In this document: piece by piece, positions 1 to 7,035 of the stretch
Layout: each line of letters begins with the position of its first letter
Position numbering within the stretch: the first letter of the stretch is position 1
Assembly: GCA_017555465.1 (NCBI GenBank)
Contig: JAFZGH010000207.1
Coordinates: 1-10,591 of the forward strand
From: Akkermansia sp.
GTDB taxonomy: Bacteria; Verrucomicrobiota; Verrucomicrobiia; Verrucomicrobiales; Akkermansiaceae
Direction: 5' to 3'
DNA length: 10,591 nucleotides
The notes under the pieces: generated by a model
What the model was told of the DNA's origin: nothing
What the model saw: the letters and a program-made list of their open reading frames with translations, nothing else
Databases searched by the model: none
Made by a program: the position numbers and the translations under genes

Positions 1-1834
1 CCACGGAGCCATAGAACCCGGCCTCGCGGATGCGCCGGAGGTGTCTGGCGGCAGTGTCCATTTTCTGGCTCCGGGCTGCTTCATGGAGCAATTCCTCGTG
101 CGAAAAGATATTACCGCCACCAAGTTGGTAAAGCTCCCGGGCGGCCGAGGTGGCGCTTGCCTGGTTGTTCACGCCAGGCAGGAGACGTAATAAGGCCTGT
201 ATGTATTGTTTTCGTCTTGTTGCGTGAGCCTGGCGGTTTTCTTTGGCTGCTTCCGCAGATTTCTGTGCGGGCAACAATCCTTTTGTACGTGCTTGTTCAA
301 GCAGGTCGTGCCATTTCTCCTTCAGCGGAGAAGGTTCGAAAATGTTGCAGAATTTCCTTTTAGAAGGGGCGATGATTTCTCTGAAACGCTGACGCTGCGC
401 CGCTGGTTCTCTGGCAGAGTCGCTGTTGATGAGGCCTTCCAGAATGTTGATGTTATGCTGCAGGTCACGCGTGTATTGTTCTTCTTCCCGGGTTAATTCC
501 TCCTCTGTGGGAATGTATTTCCCATCCGTGCAATCCAGCCATATGGAAACACGGAATACCTTGCCATTATTCAGCCATTCCATCTGATGCTGTTCATAAT
601 ATTTTCCATTCAGAATACCGCATGAGGTTCCGTAGGTCAAATGCTTAAATGCTTCCCCCTTTATAAGGAGGGTGTCCAGCAATGTGTCATCGTGGAATGC
701 TGATTCAAAAAGGCGTGTGATGCTCAGGCCTGCGGGAATGCGCCAGCATGTTTCGGGGGTAAAGCCTGGCCCTCCGGCGAGGTTCTGAATCTCTGGCTCA
801 TCTGCCAGGGGAAGTTGCTGGCGCATGAGAGCCTCCAGCTCCTGTGCTGCCTCGCGGGTCAGGGGCTGGGCTTCGTAGGCATCGTGCGGGCGTCCCAGGT
901 ATGAGGCTAGAAGTTCTGAGCCATAATAGCGGTGTAGCAGTAGTTCCTGCTGGAGTTTGTTGAGGGTATCTTCCTGTTGAGGTGGGGCATCCTCGTCCAG
1001 GAAATCAATGTCAAGCGCAGCGCTGTTCAAATCCCACAGGTAGTCAGCAGCTGCATCGGCGGAGGCCCGGTCCCGAACCTTGCGCAGAACGTCCAGCATG
1101 CGTTGCGATTGGAGGAGATACGCGCTGCTGCGTTCCTCCTTGCTCAAGGGTGAATTATTTACCTCCCCATCAGAAGTTGCCGGGCAGTCTGTGGTATCCA
1201 CCCATATATCCACCTCGTGTTTCTGCTGGCGGTGAAAAATAGCTACGGTGGAGACATGGTAGGTTCTGCCGTTTTGCTTTTCTGTTCTCGCGTCAATGAA
1301 AACGGGGGCATTGTTGGCGCCGCCAATCAGTGCTTCCGGGGCGAAATATGATTCACAATTCCTGAACTGCCAGTCCGGGTCATAAGGCTTGGTGAATAGC
1401 CATGCTGTTTTGGGGCTGAACCCCGGGCCACCGCTGATTCCCTCCCGGAGTTTTTCCGGTACCAGTGGCAGGGCGCAACGTACGCGGTCTTCCAACTCTG
1501 CCAGAATGGCGGGTGTTACCGGTTGCGGCTTCTCAGCTGCGCCTGGTGCATCATCATCCAGTGCTGCGGCCAAGGCATCGGAACCGAAGTAGTGTTCTTT
1601 GCGAAGTTTTCCGGTAATTGCTTCGGTTGATTCTTCCTCATCTTCTTCCATGGAGAAGAAGAAGTTTGAATCGCAGTTGATTAACTCCGCCGCGGTATCG
1701 GCCGTTTCCTTGTCAGTGATGCTGCTTAGCAATCTGAGTTTTTGCTGAGGAGTCCAGAGCTTCACATCGGCGGCTGGTTCTGCCGCAAGCGTGCAGCTTA
1801 GCGTGAAGAGGAGAATCAAAACCCGATGTTTCAT
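1..1834 (-). CDS. Secreted protein of unknown function with tandem repeated modules (3' end beyond window)
   Basis: A frame on the minus strand stays open for 611 codons from ATG at 1834 to the left edge, so the C-terminus is missing. I do not recognise the family. Residues 1-18 form a signal peptide (short basic start, hydrophobic LILLFTL, likely cleavage near Leu16-Ala17-Ala18), so the product is probably exported. The mature part repeats itself: a helical segment (residues 31-92, then 245-314, then 545-611), each copy with an aromatic-Gly-Ser end (YFGS 82-85, YYGS 303-306, FYGS 607-610), then a GGPGF box (135-139 and 354-358) and an IWxDxTD strand (210-216 and 431-437). A charged helical stretch (440-540) separates copy 2 from copy 3. 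The start at 1834 is preferred over an in-frame ATG at 1846 because the latter overlaps the predicted -10 box. No catalytic motif is visible. The gene is transcribed apart from its neighbours, behind the ATPase terminator. Confidence 0.85.
   Translation of the reverse strand, partial: MKHRVLILLFTLSCTLAAEPAADVKLWTPQQKLRLLSSITDKETADTAAELINCDSNFFFSMEEDEEESTEAITGKLRKEHYFGSDALAAALDDDAPGAAEKPQPVTPAILAELEDRVRCALPLVPEKLREGISGGPGFSPKTAWLFTKPYDPDWQFRNCESYFAPEALIGGANNAPVFIDARTEKQNGRTYHVSTVAIFHRQQKHEVDIWVDTTDCPATSDGEVNNSPLSKEERSSAYLLQSQRMLDVLRKVRDRASADAAADYLWDLNSAALDIDFLDEDAPPQQEDTLNKLQQELLLHRYYGSELLASYLGRPHDAYEAQPLTREAAQELEALMRQQLPLADEPEIQNLAGGPGFTPETCWRIPAGLSITRLFESAFHDDTLLDTLLIKGEAFKHLTYGTSCGILNGKYYEQHQMEWLNNGKVFRVSIWLDCTDGKYIPTEEELTREEEQYTRDLQHNINILEGLINSDSAREPAAQRQRFREIIAPSKRKFCNIFEPSPLKEKWHDLLEQARTKGLLPAQKSAEAAKENRQAHATRRKQYIQALLRLLPGVNNQASATSAARELYQLGGGNIFSHEELLHEAARSQKMDTAARHLRRIREAGFYGSV
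5..1744 (-). repeat. Two and a half copies of a ~220-residue protein module inside the unknown secreted protein
   Basis: Three landmarks recur at nearly constant spacing in the translated protein: YFGS/YYGS (221 residues apart), GGPGFSP/GGPGFTP (219 apart) and IWVDTTD/IWLDCTD (221 apart). A third copy starts around residue 545 with the same helical pattern (Leu-Leu-Arg-Leu-Leu, then an Ala-rich helix, then FYGS) and is cut by the window edge. The copies are well diverged, so this is an old internal duplication and not a recent DNA repeat. Confidence 0.8.
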
Positions 1835-1844
1835 GCCTGGCCTC

Positions 1845-1873
1845 ATGTTACGATTTTGCGTTGAATGTGTCAA
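1845..1873 (-). promoter_or_regulatory. Sigma-70-type promoter for the unknown secreted protein
   Basis: Read on the minus strand, TTGACA (1868-1873, perfect -35) is followed after exactly 17 bases by TAACAT (1845-1850, four of six -10 positions). Only 10 bases separate the -10 box from the ATG at 1834, so the predicted transcript would start a few bases before the start codon. This argues for the 1834 start and for a nearly leaderless message. Confidence 0.65.
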
Positions 1874-1890
1874 CACCAGTTTGTGGCGCG

Positions 1891-1923
1891 ATAAATAAAA
1901 AGCGCCCACCGTCAGGTGGGCGC
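1891..1923 (-). terminator. Intrinsic terminator of the calcium ATPase gene
   Basis: GCGCCCACC (1902-1910) and GGTGGGCGC (1915-1923) form a perfect 9-bp GC-rich stem with a 4-base loop. On the minus strand it is followed directly by TTTTTATTTAT. It lies 26 bases after the ATPase stop codon and upstream of the next promoter, which separates the two transcription units. Confidence 0.9.
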
Positions 1924-1949
1924 GGAGAAATGAGCATTTGCTGCCTGGT

Positions 1950-4847
1950 TTACCTGGCGCGGAGGCGGCCGATGGCGCGGACTACCTCGCCGATGATGAG
2001 GACGGGGCAGGTGACGGCGGCGATGGTGAGCCATTCGCAGGCCGTGAGGGGCACGGTGCGGAAGATATCACCACCGAACTGGGTGGCCAGTACCTGGCCG
2101 AAGAGGATGATGGCCAGGATGAAGAGGAAGCTGCGGTTGGCAAAGATGCCGTTCACGAAGCTGTTGTTGGTGCCGTAGACGCGGGCGTTGAACAGGTTCC
2201 AGAACTGCAGCATCACGAAGCCAGTGAAGAGCAGGGTGACGGAGTGGCGGAAGGCTTCCGGCTCAAGCTCCTGCGAGGGCATGCACTTCACGTAGCTCAC
2301 CAGGGCGATGATGAAGCCGATGCCGAGGCAGAGAATCCAGCGCCACATGGTGGGGGTGATGATGAAGGCAAACTTGTTGCGCGGCTTCTGCTCCATTACG
2401 TCGTCGCTGGGCGGCTCGGAGGCGAGTGCCAGGGCGGCGAAGGTGTCCATGATGAGGTTGACCCAGAGCATCTGCGTGACGGTGAGGGGCAGCTCACAGC
2501 CAATGAAGGGCCCGAGGGCGGCAATACCGCAGGCAGCTACGTTTACCGTGAGCTGGAAGACAATGAACTTCTGAATGTTGCGGTAGAGGGAACGGCCCCA
2601 CTTGATGGCGCGGATGATGGAGGCGAAGGAGTCATCCAGCAGGATGATGTCGGAGGCTTCCTTGGCTACGGAGGTGCCGGTGATGCCCATGGAGAGGCCT
2701 ACATCGGCGTGGTTGAGGGCGGGGGCGTCGTTCGTGCCATCGCCGGTCACGGCGACCACATGGCCTTTTTCCTGGAGGGCGTTGACGAGGCGCAGTTTGT
2801 CCATGGGCTTGGCGCGGGAGAGCACGCGGAGGTCGTTCACGCCGTCGAGCAGCTGCTGCTCGGTGAGCTGGCCGAACTGGTCGCCGGTGAGCACGGCTCC
2901 CTGGGGTAGCTCGCCTTCCGGCAGCAGGCCGATTTCGCGGCCAATCTGGCAGGCGGTCTCGAAGTTATCGCCGGTTACAATCTTGATGCCCACGCCGGCC
3001 TTGTGGCAGGAGGCCACGGCGGCGGGCACATCCGGGCGCACGGGGTCCTGGATGACGAAGCAACCCAGCCAGGTGAGGCCGGTGCAGGCTTCCTTGACGG
3101 CTTCTGCTGAATCAGCGCGGCCTTCCTTGTAGGCCAGGCCGAGCACGCGCATGGCTTTGCGCTGAGCGGTGCGGATGATGGTGAGCACGTCCTCGCGTGC
3201 GGCATCGGTGAGCTCGCCGGCATAGCTGGTGCTGCACTTGGAGAGCACGACTTCGGGTGCGCCTTTCAGGAAGATGACTTCCTTGCCCAGCACGGCAGAT
3301 TTGCCACAGGTGGCCATGAACTTGTTCTGGGTGTGGAAGGGCAGCTGGGAGATGACCTGGAACTGGCTGCGTGCAGCGGCGTAGGAGACGCCTTTGTCAT
3401 TGAGGTACATGAGCATGGCGCCTTCGGTCACGTTGCCGAGTACCTTGCCCGCTTCATCGAGGTCGGCGGTGGAGTTGGCCGCCACGGCTTCGGTGAGCAG
3501 GGGGAAGATGGGGGCGGCGGCTCCCTGTTCGTTCACGCCGGGGAAGTTGGCTTCGCGCACGGTCATGAGGTTCATGGTAAGGGTGCCGGTCTTATCGGAG
3601 CAGACGACGGTGGCGGCGCCGATGGTTTCGCAGGCATCCATCTCGCGCACCAGGTTGTTCTGCTTGGCCATCTTGCGCATGCTGTAGGCAAGGCTGAGGG
3701 TGACGCTCATGGGCAGGCCTTCGGGCACGGAAACCACGATGAGCGTGATGGCAATCATGAAGTAGGTCAGGATTTTATCTGCAGCGGCCTGGGGCATCCA
3801 GGTGGCGGGGTCGGCGGGCAGGATGCCGCTGTAAATGAGGCCACCCAGGGCAAGCCCGAAGATGACGGCGCCGGTGATAAGGCACTTGGCCCAGGCGCCG
3901 AAACCGCTCTGCTGCACCCAGGCGGGGGAGGGGATGAGCACCTTCATGTAGCCGAGCAGGTCACGCAGCACGGGATACCAGATTTTCAGCGTGGCGGCGG
4001 CAATGCCGGCGATGAGGGCGGCAAAGTAGTACCACTGGCTGGTGGTGAGCACAAACTTGCCCAGCAGCGCATCATGCGCCACGAGGGAGATGAAGAGGAG
4101 CATGGCGATGGAGGTGCCCAGCACGTTGATGGCCTGGGAGAGCCCCTCCAGCTGCAGGTTGAGCGGGGATTTGGCGCCGGTTTCCTTGGTGGCGGCTTCG
4201 GCTACCTTGCCGATTTCGGTGTGGTCGCCCACCTTGGTGACGCAGATGACGCCGTGGCCATCTGTCACGAGGGTGCTGCGCAGTACCACGTTGCGCGGGT
4301 AGGCACCGGGGAGGGTTTCCTCGCCCTCGCCGGGCTGCTTGAGCACGGGCTCGGATTCGCCGGTGAGGGAAGACTGGTTGATGCGAAGGGATGAGGATTC
4401 GAGCACCACGCCGTCTGCGGGCACTTCCACGCCGGTTTCAAGGGTGACGATATCGCCCACCACGAGCTCGTTCTTGGGCACCATGGTGTGCTTGCCGTCG
4501 CGCAGCACGCGCACGGGGGTGACATCGTTCACCTTGTTGAGGATGTCGAATTCCTTATTGGCGCGGTATTCATTGACAAAACCGACGGTGGTGGCGAGCA
4601 GCACGGCGCAGAGAATGCCGATGCTTTCGATGGGGCTGTGTTCGCCCGGGGAAAGGAGCACCGGGATGAAGGAGATGACGGCTGCTGCCAGGAGGATGAC
4701 GATGAGCGGGTCTGCAAACTTGCGGGCCAGCTCCAGCCACCACGGGTCGCGGCTGGGCGGGGTCATTTCATTGCTGCCATGCTGCTGGCGGCTTTCCTTT
4801 ACCTGGGCACTGGTGAGGCCGGTGTGGATATCGGTGTAGGTCTTCAT
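1950..4847 (-). CDS. Calcium-transporting P-type ATPase, PMCA (P2B) type
   Basis: This 965-residue membrane pump probably exports Ca2+ from the cytoplasm using ATP. The P-type signatures are all present: actuator TGES (162-165), phosphorylation loop DKTGTLT with Asp418, KGAPE of the nucleotide domain (528-532), and the TGDGTNDAP hinge (701-709). Ion specificity is read from VPEGLP in M4 (374-379, Glu376) and NLIMD in M6 (797-801, Asn797 and Asp801), with LAYSMRKM and NNLVREMDACET as in plasma-membrane Ca2+-ATPases. The N-terminal cation-ATPase domain and a C-terminal helical bundle up to about residue 955 are complete, and there is no long calmodulin-type tail. One oddity is the M3-M4 region (about 240-376), which holds four hydrophobic segments where two are expected. 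The gene has its own promoter and terminator. A different divalent cation cannot be excluded, but Ca2+ is the best reading. Confidence 0.93.
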   Translation of the reverse strand: MKTYTDIHTGLTSAQVKESRQQHGSNEMTPPSRDPWWLELARKFADPLIVILLAAAVISFIPVLLSPGEHSPIESIGILCAVLLATTVGFVNEYRANKEFDILNKVNDVTPVRVLRDGKHTMVPKNELVVGDIVTLETGVEVPADGVVLESSSLRINQSSLTGESEPVLKQPGEGEETLPGAYPRNVVLRSTLVTDGHGVICVTKVGDHTEIGKVAEAATKETGAKSPLNLQLEGLSQAINVLGTSIAMLLFISLVAHDALLGKFVLTTSQWYYFAALIAGIAAATLKIWYPVLRDLLGYMKVLIPSPAWVQQSGFGAWAKCLITGAVIFGLALGGLIYSGILPADPATWMPQAAADKILTYFMIAITLIVVSVPEGLPMSVTLSLAYSMRKMAKQNNLVREMDACETIGAATVVCSDKTGTLTMNLMTVREANFPGVNEQGAAAPIFPLLTEAVAANSTADLDEAGKVLGNVTEGAMLMYLNDKGVSYAAARSQFQVISQLPFHTQNKFMATCGKSAVLGKEVIFLKGAPEVVLSKCSTSYAGELTDAAREDVLTIIRTAQRKAMRVLGLAYKEGRADSAEAVKEACTGLTWLGCFVIQDPVRPDVPAAVASCHKAGVGIKIVTGDNFETACQIGREIGLLPEGELPQGAVLTGDQFGQLTEQQLLDGVNDLRVLSRAKPMDKLRLVNALQEKGHVVAVTGDGTNDAPALNHADVGLSMGITGTSVAKEASDIILLDDSFASIIRAIKWGRSLYRNIQKFIVFQLTVNVAACGIAALGPFIGCELPLTVTQMLWVNLIMDTFAALALASEPPSDDVMEQKPRNKFAFIITPTMWRWILCLGIGFIIALVSYVKCMPSQELEPEAFRHSVTLLFTGFVMLQFWNLFNARVYGTNNSFVNGIFANRSFLFILAIILFGQVLATQFGGDIFRTVPLTACEWLTIAAVTCPVLIIGEVVRAIGRLRAR

Positions 4848-4861
4848 AGTTCGGGGTGGGA

Positions 4862-4890
4862 ATTATATGTGTTTGTGCATGAAATTGCAA
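4862..4890 (-). promoter_or_regulatory. Sigma-70-type promoter for the calcium ATPase gene
   Basis: On the minus strand TTGCAA (4885-4890) and a perfect TATAAT (4862-4867) are separated by exactly 17 bases. The ATG at 4847 lies 14 bases beyond the -10 box, so the leader should be only about 7 bases long. The stretch between them is pyrimidine-rich and contains no Shine-Dalgarno sequence. Confidence 0.8.
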
Positions 4891-4899
4891 GACCTAACA

Positions 4900-4937
4900 A
4901 ATAAAAAACGCCCGCCGCAGGGGCTCTGCGGCGGGCG
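4900..4937 (-). terminator. Intrinsic terminator at the end of the sialic-acid/phosphofructokinase operon
   Basis: CGCCCGCCGCAG (4909-4920) and CTGCGGCGGGCG (4926-4937) pair perfectly over 12 bases around a 5-base loop. On the minus strand the hairpin is followed by TTTTTTATTT. It sits 28 bases after the stop of the last gene in the run and just before the ATPase promoter. Confidence 0.92.
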
Positions 4938-4965
4938 GAGAAGTGGGGGGAATGTAGCGCTACAA

Positions 4966-6066
4966 TCAGGATTCGGGCGCGTCACCTGCATCACCGAAGG
5001 AAATGCCGATTTCGCGGGCTGCTTCGATGAGCTGGCTCTTGCTGTCCACCAGGTGCAGGGTGCGCACGGCTTCCTCAATGGGCATGGAGACCATGTCGGT
5101 GCGGTGCAGGGCCACGGTTTCGCCGAACTTGCCTTCCTCAATGAGGTCGATGGCCTTGGCGCCGCAGCGCACGCCGAGCACGCGGTCGAAGGGAATGGGG
5201 GAGCCGCCGCGCTGGGTGTGGCCCAACACGCAGTAACGGGTTTCGATGCCTGTGATGGTTTCCAGCTTGGTGGAGAGGAAGGCGGCAATACCGCCGAGGC
5301 GGACTTCGCCCTTGGTCTCTTCATCGAGCGTGAGGAGCTTGCCGCCGATGGTGGCGCCTTCGCTCACCACGATGATGATTTCGCGCTGGCCGAGGGCCTT
5401 GGTGAGCTCCACCTTGCGAACCACGTCTTCCAGGGTGAAGGGAATCTCGGGGATGAGAATCACATCTGCACCGCCGGAGATACCGCCGTACAGGGCAATC
5501 CAGCCGGCGTGGCGGCCCATGGCTTCCACCACCATGATGCGCTGGTGGGAGTAGGCCGTGGTGCGCAGACGGTCGAGCTGCTTGCTTACCACGGAAACGG
5601 CGGTCCAGAAACCGAAGGTGTAGTCGGTGGCACCCAGGTCATTGTCAATGGTCTTGGGCACGCCCACGATGGGCAGGCCGATCTGGCGGAGCTCCTGACC
5701 GATGGTCTGGGACCCGTCGCCACCCACCACGATGAGGGCGGAGAGACCGAGGCGTTCCACGGTGGCCTTGCTGCGGGCCAGTACGTCATCCGCAATCTGC
5801 ATGCGGCCACCCACACCGCTCTTCACGGTGAAGTTACCTTTGTTCACCGTGCCGAGGATGGTGCCGCCGGTGGAGCGGATGTTGAGGCAGCTTTCGGGAG
5901 TGAGAATGCGCCAGCGCTCGTTTTCGGGCGTGGAGAGCAGACCCTCAAAGCCATCATAGAAACCATAGACTGTCCACCCGCGGGCGGAGGCGGCGCCCAC
6001 GGCACCTTCAATCACGGCGTTGAGACCGGGGCAGTCGCCGCCGGCGTTGAGAATACCGATATTCAT
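4966..6066 (-). CDS. pfkA: 6-phosphofructokinase, apparently catalytically intact
   Basis: The product (366 residues) should phosphorylate fructose-6-phosphate to fructose-1,6-bisphosphate in cytoplasmic glycolysis. It carries the family's active-site set: GGDCPG (9-14), GGDGS (115-119, Asp117 for Mg2+), PKTIDND (137-143, catalytic base Asp141 and Asp143), SHQR (Arg176), MGR (183-185), Glu236, ETR (Arg277) and LGHTQRGG (His283, Arg286). Phosphoryl-donor signature: Gly118 at the E. coli 104 position favours ATP, while Lys138 at the 124 position is typical of the pyrophosphate-related branch. In known members of that branch the Gly/Lys combination goes with ATP use, so ATP is my inference. It is the last gene of the run, starting 6 bases after the carboxypeptidase-like stop, with no Shine-Dalgarno. 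It is a clear paralogue of the copy at 7032-8216. Confidence 0.93.
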   Translation of the reverse strand: MNIGILNAGGDCPGLNAVIEGAVGAASARGWTVYGFYDGFEGLLSTPENERWRILTPESCLNIRSTGGTILGTVNKGNFTVKSGVGGRMQIADDVLARSKATVERLGLSALIVVGGDGSQTIGQELRQIGLPIVGVPKTIDNDLGATDYTFGFWTAVSVVSKQLDRLRTTAYSHQRIMVVEAMGRHAGWIALYGGISGGADVILIPEIPFTLEDVVRKVELTKALGQREIIIVVSEGATIGGKLLTLDEETKGEVRLGGIAAFLSTKLETITGIETRYCVLGHTQRGGSPIPFDRVLGVRCGAKAIDLIEEGKFGETVALHRTDMVSMPIEEAVRTLHLVDSKSQLIEAAREIGISFGDAGDAPES

Positions 6067-6072
6067 GAGATT

Positions 6073-7035
6073 TTAATTGGGGAGTATGATGAATTTTGTT
6101 CTATCCTGATAATCGTTAGAGGGCAACCAGGCGTCCCATGCGTTCCAGCCATCGCGCAGGAAACGGGCGGCTTCCTTGTAGCGGGCGTTGGAGGAGGGCA
6201 TGCCGAGCATGACCACCAGCAGACGCTGCGCAAAGGTGCCTTCCTTGCCTGTGGCGGGGTTGATGCGCTTGACTGATGCCCGGCGGGCGGTGACCATGAG
6301 ACAGCTGCCGGCGCTGCGGGATTGCCCCGCCTTGAGTCCGTCCACATGGCCGGAGCCGCTGAGCAGCTTGTTGTTGTTGCGGATGGTCTGCTTGCGGACG
6401 CCTGAAGCGGAGTGGATGGTGACAATGCAGCCGGTCTGGGCGGTAATGGCCATGAGGTCTGTATCATTGATGGCGTACAGACCCAGCAGGGCCATATCGC
6501 GCGCAGAGGACTGGGTGATGACGGCACCGTTGCTGCCTTTGAAGACAGTGGTGGTCATGCCCAGTTTGCGGGCGAGGTTGTTCATCTGGGCGATGAATGC
6601 CCCCTCCGGGTTGCCGGAGCTCAGGCTGCTGCCGCAGGCATAGGCCAGGGTGGTGGCGCAGGCACTGTCATCCCACATGAGCGCGGAGTACAGGGCATCC
6701 CGCACGGAGATGCTGTCCCCGGCGCGCAGGCGGAGCAGGTTGGTGCGCTGCCATGCTACCGCACCTGCCGGTACGGTGATGAGGCGGTTCATGTCTACCT
6801 GGTGTGCCTTGACCCAGTCCATGACCACCACGGCAGTGGCCAGATTGGTCAGCATGCCGATGGGGCGTTTGATGTTGGAGTTGGATGCATAGAGCACGCG
6901 CCCGGAATGAACCTCCATGGCAATATAGCTGGGGGTCGTCTTGTCCGGGGTAAGGATGCTCTGGGAGACACACGAGGTAAGCAGACTGCTGACCACGGCC
7001 CCTAACGCACAGAGATATGTGAGGGCTTTATTCAT
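6073..7035 (-). CDS. S11-type D-Ala-D-Ala carboxypeptidase-like lipoprotein, probable pseudoenzyme
   Basis: The 320-residue protein starts with a lipoprotein signal peptide ending in the lipobox LTSC (19-22, lipidated Cys22), so it should be anchored in the cell envelope. Residues 36-280 follow the penicillin-binding S11 (DacA/PBP5) pattern: IAMEVHSGRVLYA, KRPI, LLRLRAGDSISVRDAL, AQMNNLARKLGMTTT and VDGLKAGQSRSAG are all at the expected places. The three catalytic motifs are altered: SxxK reads MLTN (61-64, Met for the nucleophile Ser, Asn for Lys), SxN reads WDD (about 121-123), and KTG reads KAG (235-237). An active peptidase would not be expected; it may bind peptidoglycan stems or act as a sensor or scaffold (inference). 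Its ATG overlaps the stop of the upstream phosphofructokinase-like gene (ATGA), which implies translational coupling. The frame is intact, so this is not a decayed gene. Confidence 0.85.
   Translation of the reverse strand: MNKALTYLCALGAVVSSLLTSCVSQSILTPDKTTPSYIAMEVHSGRVLYASNSNIKRPIGMLTNLATAVVVMDWVKAHQVDMNRLITVPAGAVAWQRTNLLRLRAGDSISVRDALYSALMWDDSACATTLAYACGSSLSSGNPEGAFIAQMNNLARKLGMTTTVFKGSNGAVITQSSARDMALLGLYAINDTDLMAITAQTGCIVTIHSASGVRKQTIRNNNKLLSGSGHVDGLKAGQSRSAGSCLMVTARRASVKRINPATGKEGTFAQRLLVVMLGMPSSNARYKEAARFLRDGWNAWDAWLPSNDYQDRTKFIILPN

Noticed and set aside
1844..1846. Alternative upstream start codon for the unknown secreted protein
   Set aside because: It is in frame but sits inside the predicted -10 box (1845-1850), so it would not be transcribed. 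The start at 1834 also gives a cleaner signal peptide.
4953..4964. Perfect 12-bp palindrome TGTAGCGCTACA just after the last pfk stop codon
   Set aside because: A 12-bp palindrome is expected about twice by chance in a window of this size, and there is no second copy or clear regulatory position.
6868..6879. SNIK (residues 53-56) in the S11-like protein as the catalytic SxxK
   Set aside because: It lies eight residues before the position where the family motif must fall. The flanking KRPI and LATA segments align the real site with MLTN at 61-64.
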